Positions 17,390 to 25,694 of a DNA stretch of 64,000 nt are shown piece after piece. This DNA is from Oscillospiraceae bacterium (GTDB taxonomy: Bacteria > Bacillota > Clostridia > UMGS1810). A program made the position numbers and the translations under genes. The stretch's first letter is position 1. Each line of letters opens with the position of its first letter. The stretch spans positions 28,498-92,497 of the forward strand of contig SVJM01000004.1 in assembly GCA_015068975.1 (NCBI GenBank), given 5' to 3'. The notes beneath the pieces are model-generated. The model worked only from the letters and a program-made list of their open reading frames with translations, did no database searches and had not been told where the DNA came from.

Positions 17390-18520
17390 TTATTTATTCT
17401 GAATATATCTTGCATAATACTCTTCAAAGGTGTCTATCTGTTTTTCTCTCATATCTGTTGCGGCTTCTACACCTATGTATCTTATATGCCATGGTTCGAA
17501 TTCATATCCTGTGATAAATTCTCCGGTTTCGGTATATCGGATAATAAATCCGTATTTGTGGGCATTTTCTTTTACCCATGGGTATTCGGGTGTGTTTATG
17601 AAGTTTCTCAATCCGTGAGTAGAGCCAAACAGGTCTATAGCCATACCTGTGTGATGCTCACTGTATCCCGGACGTGCACTGTATCTGTCAACATTTTGCT
17701 GTGAATCGGATTGCAGATAAGAATTGTACAGATTGTCCTGATATTCAACTGATCTGTATCCTGATACAGCCATAATACTGAGTCCTTCATTTGATGCAGC
17801 ATTTCTCATTCTGATAAAAGCTTCACCTGTTTCTTTTCTCAAAAGCTGATTGTCAAATGATTCAAGATCAGGTGGCCTGAAATCTCTTGGCACCTTGTAA
17901 AACTTATTTACAATGATATATGGGTCATCATATCCCGATGCAGGTATATCTGTGCTGAATTTAGGCTTGTCCAGACTCATATTTACCTGCCATACTATAT
18001 CATCAGGAGCCATATCACTGTTAGCGTTGGCATATGCGATATATCTGTCAAGGTTTTCACTTATGTAAAAATCAAACTGAGAATACAGGCTTTCATCAGC
18101 CTTTGGTTTTTCTTCCTCTATAGGAGGATCTGTTTTTATATCGGATGTTGGTGTATCTGTTTTTTCGGTTACATTAGTGGGCTGATCCTCAGGCATAAAC
18201 TGAGACATTACCAACTTAACTGAAAAGAACACAATCAACACAACAAATATCCATACACATATGGTAATATTTCTGCGTTTTTTGCGTATTTTTTCTAATC
18301 GGAGACGTTCTTGTCTTCTTTCCATATACTGCTTTTGCGATTGTTCAAGACGTTTAATTTCTTCATCATAATCGGTGTGCAGTTGTGTTGTTCCCTGTAT
18401 ATTGTTCCAGTAATCTTCGCTGGTATGATCTTCTCCGAGAGCCTCATTCCAATATGATTTACTGAAATCAAGTTTGTCTTTGGTAGAAATAATAACACCT
18501 TCTTTGATTTGTTTAAGCAA
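17390..18520 (-). CDS. VanY-type D-alanyl-D-alanine carboxypeptidase (M15)
   Basis: A roughly 370-residue membrane-anchored M15B peptidase that would remove the terminal D-Ala from peptidoglycan stems. A cytoplasmic basic/coiled region (about 30-85), a transmembrane helix (about 88-108), a Thr/Pro/Lys linker, then the M15 domain from about 190: SGYRSVEYQ, the zinc motif EHHTGMAID (H290, D296) and EPWH (E342, H345). The start is uncertain: TTG 18520 has no ribosome site, while AGAAGGTG (18496-18503) precedes an ATT codon at 18490 that may be used. First gene of the SH3/SH3/TetR transcript. Confidence 0.85.
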   Translation of the reverse strand: MLKQIKEGVIISTKDKLDFSKSYWNEALGEDHTSEDYWNNIQGTTQLHTDYDEEIKRLEQSQKQYMERRQERLRLEKIRKKRRNITICVWIFVVLIVFFSVKLVMSQFMPEDQPTNVTEKTDTPTSDIKTDPPIEEEKPKADESLYSQFDFYISENLDRYIAYANANSDMAPDDIVWQVNMSLDKPKFSTDIPASGYDDPYIIVNKFYKVPRDFRPPDLESFDNQLLRKETGEAFIRMRNAASNEGLSIMAVSGYRSVEYQDNLYNSYLQSDSQQNVDRYSARPGYSEHHTGMAIDLFGSTHGLRNFINTPEYPWVKENAHKYGFIIRYTETGEFITGYEFEPWHIRYIGVEAATDMREKQIDTFEEYYARYIQNK

Positions 18521-18558
18521 AAATATACATAATGTATCATTTTATGCTCATTTTTGAC

Positions 18559-18587
18559 ATTATATCATATTCTTTTTGATTTGTCAC
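18559..18587 (-). promoter_or_regulatory. promoter of the vanY-SH3-tetR transcript
   Basis: Read on the minus strand: GTGACA (18587-18582), 17-bp spacer, TATAAT (18564-18559). Transcription would start near 18552. Confidence 0.6.
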
Positions 18588-18660
18588 TAATAAAATCAAA
18601 ATTGTATGTATAATAACAAAACAAATAATCAGATTATTTAAGAAAAAAACGCGAAATTCC

Positions 18661-18688
18661 TTGACTTTTTCAATAAAAGGAGTATAAT
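18661..18688 (+). promoter_or_regulatory. promoter of the aro operon
   Basis: TTGACT at 18661-18666 and a perfect TATAAT at 18683-18688 with a 16-bp spacer; start site predicted near 18695, next to the palindrome at 18703. Confidence 0.8.
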
Positions 18689-18702
18689 ATATAAAAAGCT
18701 TA

Positions 18703-18721
18703 AAGTTAACAGTGTTAACTT
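18703..18721 (+). promoter_or_regulatory. 19-bp palindrome, candidate operator of the aro operon
   Basis: AAGTTAACA-G-TGTTAACTT is a perfect palindrome around one central base, placed just downstream of the promoter start site and ending 16 bp before pheA. Its position suits a repressor operator that blocks RNA polymerase. The GTTAAC half-sites resemble the core of the enterobacterial TrpR operator, but no regulator gene is next to it. Confidence 0.65.
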
Positions 18722-18737
18722 ATGGGAGGAATATAGT

Positions 18738-19820
18738 ATGAACAAACTGGAAATAGCGAGAGATATTATAAATAAAGTTGACAAAGAAATGGCTGAGCTT
18801 TTCGAAGAGCGTATGAAAGCCGCGCAGATGGTGGCTGAATACAAGAGGGAAAGAGGCCTTCCTATTTATGACGAAAAGAGAGAAGAACAGGTCATCGAAA
18901 AGAATTCTCAGTACATAATAAATGATGAAATAAGATCATACTACAACAACTTTATCAGATACACAATGAAGCAGTCAAGAAAATATCAGCATTTTCTTAT
19001 GTCAGGTACAACTGTTGCATATGCAGGAATTGAGGGGGCATTTGCTCACATTGCTGCCAAAAGAATAGTTCCTGACGGAAGTTTCATATCCTATCCTGAC
19101 TTTATGAGTGCATACGAAGCTGTAGTAAAAGGGGATTGTGATTTGTGTGTACTTCCCATAGAAAACAGCTATGCAGGTGAAGTGGGACAGGTAATTGATA
19201 TTGCCTTTTCAGGTCCGCTTCATATTAACGGAATATATGAACAGTCAATTGTTCAGAATCTTCTCGGAATCGAAGGTGCCAGTGCGCCACAGATAGAAAA
19301 GGTCATAAGTCATCCACAGGCATTGATGCAGTGTGCAGAATATATCAAAAAGCATGGGCTTGATACTGAGGAAGCCACCAATACAGCTATTGCTGCCAAA
19401 ATGGTAAAAGAACTGAATAATCCGAAGGTGGCTGCAATTGCCAGTGATGAAACTGCAGAAACCTATGGACTTGAAATTATTGAGACAAATATAAATACAG
19501 TTAATAATAATACAACAAGATTTGCTTTGTTTTCAAGAGTTATGCTCACAGAAAACACAAACAGCAATATTATTCTCTTTACCGTTAAGAATGAATCGGG
19601 AAGTTTATCAAAGGCAGTAAGTATTATTTCCAGATATGGATACAATATGACAACCCTTCGTTCAAGACCTATTAAGGGACTTATGTGGGAGTATTATTTC
19701 TTCGTTGAAATCGAAGGGGATATCAGCTGCCCAAGCGGACAGATGATGCTCAGTGAGCTTGAAGAGCTTTGTGACAAAATCAAAGTCCTTGGCTCTTACA
19801 ATCAGTCAAAAGGAGAATAA
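18738..19820 (+). CDS. pheA: chorismate mutase-prephenate dehydratase
   Basis: A 360-residue bifunctional enzyme: AroQ-type chorismate mutase (about 1-90: RDIINKVDKEMAELFEERM, then YDEKREEQVIEKN), prephenate dehydratase (about 93-275, with the TTRF catalytic motif near 256) and an ACT regulatory domain (about 280-355, with the SRP motif of the Phe-binding site). It converts chorismate through prephenate to phenylpyruvate, committing flux to phenylalanine; the ACT domain implies feedback inhibition by phenylalanine. Start ATG behind GGGAGGA. First gene of the aro operon, 2 bp before aroB. Confidence 0.95.
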   Translation: MNKLEIARDIINKVDKEMAELFEERMKAAQMVAEYKRERGLPIYDEKREEQVIEKNSQYIINDEIRSYYNNFIRYTMKQSRKYQHFLMSGTTVAYAGIEGAFAHIAAKRIVPDGSFISYPDFMSAYEAVVKGDCDLCVLPIENSYAGEVGQVIDIAFSGPLHINGIYEQSIVQNLLGIEGASAPQIEKVISHPQALMQCAEYIKKHGLDTEEATNTAIAAKMVKELNNPKVAAIASDETAETYGLEIIETNINTVNNNTTRFALFSRVMLTENTNSNIILFTVKNESGSLSKAVSIISRYGYNMTTLRSRPIKGLMWEYYFFVEIEGDISCPSGQMMLSELEELCDKIKVLGSYNQSKGE

Positions 19821-19822
19821 GT

Positions 19823-20830
19823 ATGGAAATCAAAATGAATTTAGGAGACAATTCATATCCTATTATCATAAAGAATAAAGGCTTATGTGAAGTGGAGAAG
19901 TATTTTGATCTTCAGAGAAAGGTGCTTATCATCACTGATGAAAACGTACCTGTATCATATGCATGTGCTGTTAAGGAAAAGTGCAGAGAAGGCTACATCG
20001 TCACACTTCCTTCAGGTGAAGGTACAAAGAGCTTTTTACATCTTCAGATGCTTCTTAAGGTAATGACCGAGAAGGGATTTTCCAGAAAAGATGCAGTGGT
20101 AAGTGTGGGCGGCGGTGTGATTGGCGATCTGGGTGGATTTTGTGCATCTTGCTATATGAGAGGGGTAGATTTTTATAATGTGCCTACCACAACACTATCA
20201 CAGATTGACTCATCAATCGGCGGAAAGTGTGCCATAAACTTTGAAGGAATAAAGAATATTATCGGTGCATTCTATCAGCCAAAGGCGGTGCTTGTAGACA
20301 TAGAGCTTCTTAAATCACTCGACAAAAGACAGATTGATTCAGGGCTTACAGAAGCGGCTAAGATGGCTGCCACATTTGATGAAGAATTGTTCAGGCTTTT
20401 TGAAACTGAAGATATATATGAAAACTTAGAAAAAATCATCATCCGTTCACTTGAGCTAAAAAAAGACGTGGTGGAAAAGGATGAAAAAGAAACAGGACTT
20501 AGAAAAGTTCTTAATTTCGGTCATACTATAGGCCATGGAATCGAAGCATATTTTGAAGGTAAATACACACATGGGGAATGTGTTGGTTCAGGTATGCTGT
20601 ATATGAGCTCTGACAGTGTCAGGGAAAGAATCAGAAGGGTACTTGATAAGCTTAATGCACCTTCTATTGACAAGTTTGATACAAATGTAGTATCAAAGCT
20701 TGTATCCCTGGACAAAAAATCAAACTCAAATGGTATAAGCTGTGTATGGGTGGAAAAAATCGGAGAGTTTCAGTTTAAAAACTTCACATCAGAGGAAATC
20801 AAAAAACTTTTAGAGGATGGTATATTATGA
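19823..20830 (+). CDS. aroB: 3-dehydroquinate synthase
   Basis: A 335-residue NAD- and metal-dependent enzyme, second step of the shikimate pathway (DAHP to 3-dehydroquinate). Diagnostic stretches are VSVGGGVIGDLGGF (NAD loop), NVPTTTLSQIDSSIGGK and the metal-ligand region NFGHTIGHGIE followed by THGE. Slightly shorter than the usual about 350-360 residues, with no missing motif. Start ATG behind AAAGGAGAA, 2 bp after pheA; its last 4 bp overlap the aroC start (ATGA), indicating translational coupling. Confidence 0.96.
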   Translation: MEIKMNLGDNSYPIIIKNKGLCEVEKYFDLQRKVLIITDENVPVSYACAVKEKCREGYIVTLPSGEGTKSFLHLQMLLKVMTEKGFSRKDAVVSVGGGVIGDLGGFCASCYMRGVDFYNVPTTTLSQIDSSIGGKCAINFEGIKNIIGAFYQPKAVLVDIELLKSLDKRQIDSGLTEAAKMAATFDEELFRLFETEDIYENLEKIIIRSLELKKDVVEKDEKETGLRKVLNFGHTIGHGIEAYFEGKYTHGECVGSGMLYMSSDSVRERIRRVLDKLNAPSIDKFDTNVVSKLVSLDKKSNSNGISCVWVEKIGEFQFKNFTSEEIKKLLEDGIL

Positions 20831-21915
20831 AAAATACATTCGGACAAAGCCTTTGTGTCACACTATTCGGAGAAAGTCACGGAGAGGCAATAGGAGTTGT
20901 AATAGATGGTCTTACTCCCGGGATTAAGATAGATGAATTAAGGATCAGACACTTTCTTTCTTTGAGAAGACCATCGGGAAAAATATCTACCAAAAGGGTG
21001 GAGCCTGATAACTTCAGAATAGTATCCGGTGTATTTGATGGATATTCCACAGGCACTCCTCTTACCATTATTATAGAAAATACTTCCACAAGAAGTCGTG
21101 ATTACGAAAAGACCAGATATCTTATGAGACCTTCACATGCCGATTATACTGCAGAGTGTAAGTATCACGGATTTCAGGATTACAGAGGCGGCGGCCACTT
21201 CAGTGGAAGAATCACAGCTGCTCTTGTTGCGGCAGGTGCAATTATCATAGACGCTCTTAAAAATAAGGGCATACATATAGCAACTCATATCAAAGAGATA
21301 GGCGGAGTATCTGACAGAGGATTTGAAGATTTTGTATCTGATGCAGAATTTCTTAATAATTCAGAATTTCCTGTACTTGACAGTGAAAAAATGTCACAGA
21401 TGAAGGAAGTCATATCAAAGGTAGCACAAGAAGGTGACAGTATAGGCGGTATTCTTAATACAGTTGTATACAATATTCCAAAGGGTGTAGGAGAGCCTTG
21501 GTTTGACAGTGTGGAAAGTGTGCTTTCTCATATGATGTTTTCTATACCTGCAGTTAAGGGAATCGAATTTGGCGAAGGATTTAACTTTAAGAATATTACA
21601 GGCAAAACAGCAAACGACCCATTGAGAGTACAAAATGGAAACATCGTTACTTCAAAGAATGCAAACGGTGGCATAAATGGGGGAATCACAAATGGTATGC
21701 CTATTGATTTCTCCACTGTGATCAAGCCTACACCATCTATTTATAAGGAACAGGATACTGTGGATATCAGTACCAATACCAACGAGAAGATTCAGATAGA
21801 AGGCCGTCACGACCCAGCCATTATTCACAGAGCTGCAATCGTGCAGACATCAGTAACTGCTATTGCAATATGTGATATGCTTCTTTCAAGATTTGGTACA
21901 GACTGGCTTAAATGA
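20827..21915 (+). CDS. aroC: chorismate synthase
   Basis: A 362-residue FMN-dependent enzyme converting EPSP to chorismate, the last shikimate step. The family's N-terminal GESHGEAIGVVIDGLTPG, the RPSHADYT and DYRGGGHFSGR motifs and the late EGRHDPAIIHRA are all present. Length is normal. ATG overlaps the aroB stop. It needs reduced FMN, and the riboflavin transporter gene in this window (48024) has its own riboswitch, so there is no direct link. Confidence 0.97.
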   Translation: MKNTFGQSLCVTLFGESHGEAIGVVIDGLTPGIKIDELRIRHFLSLRRPSGKISTKRVEPDNFRIVSGVFDGYSTGTPLTIIIENTSTRSRDYEKTRYLMRPSHADYTAECKYHGFQDYRGGGHFSGRITAALVAAGAIIIDALKNKGIHIATHIKEIGGVSDRGFEDFVSDAEFLNNSEFPVLDSEKMSQMKEVISKVAQEGDSIGGILNTVVYNIPKGVGEPWFDSVESVLSHMMFSIPAVKGIEFGEGFNFKNITGKTANDPLRVQNGNIVTSKNANGGINGGITNGMPIDFSTVIKPTPSIYKEQDTVDISTNTNEKIQIEGRHDPAIIHRAAIVQTSVTAIAICDMLLSRFGTDWLK

Positions 21916-21925
21916 GGTGACATAT

Positions 21926-23155
21926 ATGAAGTACGGATGCATAGGAGAGCATTTGGCACACAGCTTTTCAAAAGAAATTCACAATGCTTTATGTGATTAC
22001 GAATATGAGATAAAAGAGATACCCAGAGATGAGCTCGACTTATTTATGCAAAAAAAGGAATTCAACGCTATCAATGTGACAATTCCTTATAAGGAACTGG
22101 TAATACCTCATCTTCATTACATAAGTGACGAAGCAAAAATGATTGGTGCCGTAAATACAATTATAAATAAAGATGGCAACCTTTACGGATATAATACAGA
22201 CTTTTTGGGTATGAAGTCCCTTATTCTTAAAAATAATATGGATTTTAGTGGCAAAAAAGTCCTTATCCTTGGTACAGGTGGCACATCAAAGACTGCCCAT
22301 GCTGTATCAGAAAGTCTTGGTGCAAATGAAATCATAACAGTATCAAGAAAAAGAAGTGATAAGGCAATAGACTATGATGATATGTATCAGTGTCACTTTG
22401 ATGCGGACTATATTATAAACACTACACCTGTGGGGATGTATCCGAATATATATGCATCACCTGTAAAGCTTGATAAGTTTAAATCCCTTTCGGGAGTAGT
22501 TGATGCTATATACAATCCATTGTCATCAGCTCTTGTATCAGAGGCAAAGAGAATTGGAATCAATGCAACAGGCGGGCTTTATATGCTGGTAAAACAGGCG
22601 GCATATGCGGCGGAGAAGTTTATAAATACTCATATTTCAGAAGAAAAAAGCGATGAAGTCTATAATAAGATTTTTTCGAAGAAGCAAAATATCGTACTTA
22701 TCGGTATGCCTTCATCAGGTAAGACTACAATTGGAGAAAAGCTTTCTAAGTTTTTAGGACGCAAAATGATAGATACTGATCAATTGATAGGTATGAGAGA
22801 AGGTAAAGAAATCACTGAGATATTTTCTGATAATGGAGAAGAATATTTCAGAAAGTGCGAAAAAGAAGTGATCGCCCAGGTATCAAAGGAATCAGGACTT
22901 ATAATATCCACAGGTGGCGGATGTATACTTGATGAGGACAATATCAGAAATCTTAAAATGAATGGTAAGGTATATTTCATAGACAGAAATTTAGAAAACC
23001 TTACCGCAACCAAATCAAGACCATTATCCTCTGATATGGAAGCCCTTAAGAAACGTTATGAAGAGAGATATGATAAATATATGAAACTTTGTGACGTAAG
23101 AGTGGACAACAATGGTTCTATAGAAGATGTAATCAACAAAATACTGGAGAGATAA
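21926..23155 (+). CDS. aroE-aroK: shikimate dehydrogenase-shikimate kinase fusion
   Basis: A 409-residue bifunctional protein. Residues about 1-250 are AroE (HSFSKEIHN substrate site near the start, NVTIPYKE, NADPH loop VLILGTGGTSKT, then NTTPVGMYP). Residues about 254-409 are AroK, with the Walker A GMPSSGKT at 260-267, DTDQLI and the STGGGCILDE motif. It would reduce 3-dehydroshikimate and then phosphorylate shikimate. The start is ATG 21926 behind GAGGTGA, not the in-frame upstream ATG inside aroC. Such fusions place consecutive pathway steps on one chain. Confidence 0.95.
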   Translation: MKYGCIGEHLAHSFSKEIHNALCDYEYEIKEIPRDELDLFMQKKEFNAINVTIPYKELVIPHLHYISDEAKMIGAVNTIINKDGNLYGYNTDFLGMKSLILKNNMDFSGKKVLILGTGGTSKTAHAVSESLGANEIITVSRKRSDKAIDYDDMYQCHFDADYIINTTPVGMYPNIYASPVKLDKFKSLSGVVDAIYNPLSSALVSEAKRIGINATGGLYMLVKQAAYAAEKFINTHISEEKSDEVYNKIFSKKQNIVLIGMPSSGKTTIGEKLSKFLGRKMIDTDQLIGMREGKEITEIFSDNGEEYFRKCEKEVIAQVSKESGLIISTGGGCILDEDNIRNLKMNGKVYFIDRNLENLTATKSRPLSSDMEALKKRYEERYDKYMKLCDVRVDNNGSIEDVINKILER

Positions 23156-23158
23156 GCT

Positions 23159-23596
23159 ATGAAAATACTTGTAATAAACGGGCCAAATATAAATATGCTT
23201 GGCATAAGAGAGCCTGATATATATGGAAAAGGTACATACAGAGACCTTATAACCACAATAAGCACTCATTGCGAAAAGAAGGATATCTATCTTGAGTGCT
23301 TTCAGTCAAATCACGAAGGGGATATTGTGGATAAAATTCAGGCGGCATACCTTAAGTTTGACGGAATTGTAATCAATCCTGCCGCATATACACATACAAG
23401 TGTAGCAATCCTTGATGCACTTAAATCTGTGGGTATTCCTACTGTGGAGGTGCATATTTCAAAGGTGAACGAAAGAGAAGCCTTCAGACAGATAAGCTAT
23501 GTATCATATTATGCATCAAAGGTTATTACGGGACTTGGATTTGATGGATATCTTAAGGCTATTGACTTTCTTGAAGAAAACTTCAATAATCTTTGA
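23159..23596 (+). CDS. aroQ: type II 3-dehydroquinate dehydratase
   Basis: A 145-residue enzyme dehydrating 3-dehydroquinate to 3-dehydroshikimate, third pathway step. Type II features: NGPNINMLGIREPDIYG, FQSNHEGDIVDKI, and INPAAYTHTSVAI with catalytic tyrosine and histidine motifs intact. Unrelated to the AroQ-type chorismate mutase of pheA despite the shared name. Starts 3 bp after the AroEK stop behind GGAGAG. Confidence 0.97.
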   Translation: MKILVINGPNINMLGIREPDIYGKGTYRDLITTISTHCEKKDIYLECFQSNHEGDIVDKIQAAYLKFDGIVINPAAYTHTSVAILDALKSVGIPTVEVHISKVNEREAFRQISYVSYYASKVITGLGFDGYLKAIDFLEENFNNL

Positions 23597-23612
23597 AAGG
23601 ATATGAATCACC

Positions 23613-24830
23613 ATGCGTGTTAGAATAGAAAAAAGCCTTGCATCAGGCATACTTGATGCACCTCCTTCAAAGAGTATAGTACACAGACTTCTCATATGTG
23701 CAGCATTGTCGGAGGGTGTAAGCCATATAAAAAATCTGGAAGGCTCACAGGATATCCTGGCTACTATGGATTGCCTTAAGAGTCTTGGGGCAAAGATAAA
23801 ATTTGAAGATAACTCTGCTATGGTAGAGGGAATAAATATATCTGACATTAAGGATGAATGTGAGCTTAATTGCAGAGAGTCGGGAAGTACACTGAGGTTT
23901 TTTATTCCTATTGTGCTTCTTACAGGGAAAAAAGCCACCCTTTATGGATCAGAAACTCTTTTTCAAAGACCTCTCACAGTTTATGAGGAGATTTTTAAGA
24001 AAGAGAATATTAAGTATACAAAAACAAATAACTCTATTACTCTCAAAGGAAAAATCAATGGTGGATTCTATAAGCTTCAGGGGAATATCTCCAGTCAGTT
24101 TATAAGCGGTCTTCTATTTGCTCTTCCCTTGGTAGACAAGGATACAACCATAAATATAATTCCACCTATAGAGAGTCTTTCTTATATCAATCTGACAGTT
24201 CAGGCTCTTAAGGATTTTGGAATAAGTATTCAGTGGAAAGACGAAAGGACGTTATTTATCCCCGGCAAACAAAAATATAAGGCAAATAATATTGTAACTG
24301 AGGGTGACTATTCAAACACTGCCTTTTTTGAAGCCATGAACATACTTGGTTCAAGTGTAGATATTCGTGGACTTAATGAAGCCAGCATCCAGGGGGACAA
24401 GGCGTATGAAAGATATTTCCCTATGATAGAAAGGGGAACTCCCACAATAAATATTTCAGATTGTCCTGATCTTGGACCTGTGCTTTTTGCACTGTCAGGT
24501 GCCAGATCAGGTGGAGTATTTACGGGAACAAGAAGGCTTAAGATAAAAGAAAGTGACAGAGCCGCCGCTATGGCTGAAGAGCTTGATAAATTCGGTATAA
24601 GTGTCAGAGTTATGGAGGATACAGTAATAGTATATCCCAATGAGTTTCACGCTCCGACTACTATTCTCAATTCTCACAATGACCACAGAATTGTTATGGC
24701 ACTTACAGTCCTTCTGATGCTTACAGGAGGAGAGATAGAAGGAGCAGAAGCGGTTAATAAGAGCTTTCCCGACTTCTTTTCGAGATTGAATAATTTAGGT
24801 GTGAAGGTGACGGTTTATGAAGACAATTAA
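23613..24830 (+). CDS. aroA: EPSP synthase (3-phosphoshikimate 1-carboxyvinyltransferase)
   Basis: A 405-residue enzyme adding enolpyruvyl from PEP to shikimate 3-phosphate. Recognisable motifs: LDAPPSKSIVHRLLICAAL (substrate-binding Lys and Ser), CRESGSTLRFFIPI (the SGST/LRF element), and the late KESDRAAAMAEEL and NSHNDHRIVMAL. The usual class I/II glyphosate-site sequence LxxNxGTA appears here as CRESGST, a less common variant. Ribosome site AAAGGA is a little far (about 12 nt) from the ATG. The gene overlaps tyrA by 14 bp. Confidence 0.95.
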   Translation: MRVRIEKSLASGILDAPPSKSIVHRLLICAALSEGVSHIKNLEGSQDILATMDCLKSLGAKIKFEDNSAMVEGINISDIKDECELNCRESGSTLRFFIPIVLLTGKKATLYGSETLFQRPLTVYEEIFKKENIKYTKTNNSITLKGKINGGFYKLQGNISSQFISGLLFALPLVDKDTTINIIPPIESLSYINLTVQALKDFGISIQWKDERTLFIPGKQKYKANNIVTEGDYSNTAFFEAMNILGSSVDIRGLNEASIQGDKAYERYFPMIERGTPTINISDCPDLGPVLFALSGARSGGVFTGTRRLKIKESDRAAAMAEELDKFGISVRVMEDTVIVYPNEFHAPTTILNSHNDHRIVMALTVLLMLTGGEIEGAEAVNKSFPDFFSRLNNLGVKVTVYEDN

Positions 24831-25671
24831 AGATATGAACATCCTTATTGTAGGTCTTGGACTTATGGGCGGAAGCTATGCTATGGCGCTGAAAAAACAG
24901 GGTATAAAAGTAAATGCCATTACCAAGGAACAGGATTCTATAGACTACGCTATAGAAAATGGAATAATAGATAAGGGCAGTACAGAGATTGATGCTGATA
25001 TGATAGGAGAGGCAGATCTTGTTGTATTTGCATTGTACCCGAATGTTTTTAAAAAATGGATTGAAGAAAATCAGAACTATCTTAAATCAGGATCTATTAT
25101 CACAGATGTTACAGGTGTCAAAACATCAGTTGTGTATGATATACAAAAAATCTTAAGAGATGATGTGGAGTTTATTGCGGCACATCCTATGGCAGGTCGA
25201 GAAGTATATGGTGTAAGAAACAGTGATCCTTCGATTTTTGAGAAGGCAAACTATATTGTAACTCCTACAGAGAAGAATACAAGTGAAGCAATAAGGCTTT
25301 GCAAGGAATTAGGAGAGATGCTTGGATTTTTAAGAGTGTCTGCATTATCCCCTGAAGAGCATGATGAGGTTATAGGCTTTGTATCGCAGCTTACCCACTG
25401 TATAGCAATTACCCTTATGACTTGTAACGAAAAAGAAAACCTTGAAAAGTACACAGGTGACTCCTTCAGAGATCTTACAAGGATTGCACGTATCAATGAG
25501 GATATGTGGAGTGAGCTTTTTATGATGAACAAAGCCGCACTTCTTACTCAGATGGATATGTTTGAAGAAAGGTTTATTGACCTTAGAAAAATGATAAGAA
25601 CAGACAATGTGGAAGGTATCAAGGAAATGATGAGACATTCCACCAAAAGAAGAGCATTATTTGATAAATAA
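24817..25671 (+). CDS. tyrA: prephenate dehydrogenase
   Basis: A 284-residue NAD(P)-dependent enzyme converting prephenate to 4-hydroxyphenylpyruvate for tyrosine. The Rossmann motif GLGLMGGSYAMAL is near residue 13; AAHPMAGREVYG and SQLTHCIA match the active-site region. It lacks a C-terminal ACT domain, so unlike PheA it shows no built-in allosteric domain. Overlaps the end of aroA by 14 bp, so it is translationally coupled. Confidence 0.93.
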   Translation: MKTIKDMNILIVGLGLMGGSYAMALKKQGIKVNAITKEQDSIDYAIENGIIDKGSTEIDADMIGEADLVVFALYPNVFKKWIEENQNYLKSGSIITDVTGVKTSVVYDIQKILRDDVEFIAAHPMAGREVYGVRNSDPSIFEKANYIVTPTEKNTSEAIRLCKELGEMLGFLRVSALSPEEHDEVIGFVSQLTHCIAITLMTCNEKENLEKYTGDSFRDLTRIARINEDMWSELFMMNKAALLTQMDMFEERFIDLRKMIRTDNVEGIKEMMRHSTKRRALFDK

Positions 25672-25694
25672 TACACGTGAAAGGATGACAAAAA

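Noticed and set aside
18295..18540. ATG-started frame overlapping the 5' end of vanY in another frame
   Set aside because: It could join vanY only by a frameshift, and its product is low-complexity; the TTG/ATT start alternatives for vanY are simpler.
21863..21925. N-terminal extension of the AroE-AroK fusion into aroC
   Set aside because: The extension has no ribosome site and the AroE family begins at the M of MKYGCIGEHLAHSF, which is preceded by GAGGTGA.
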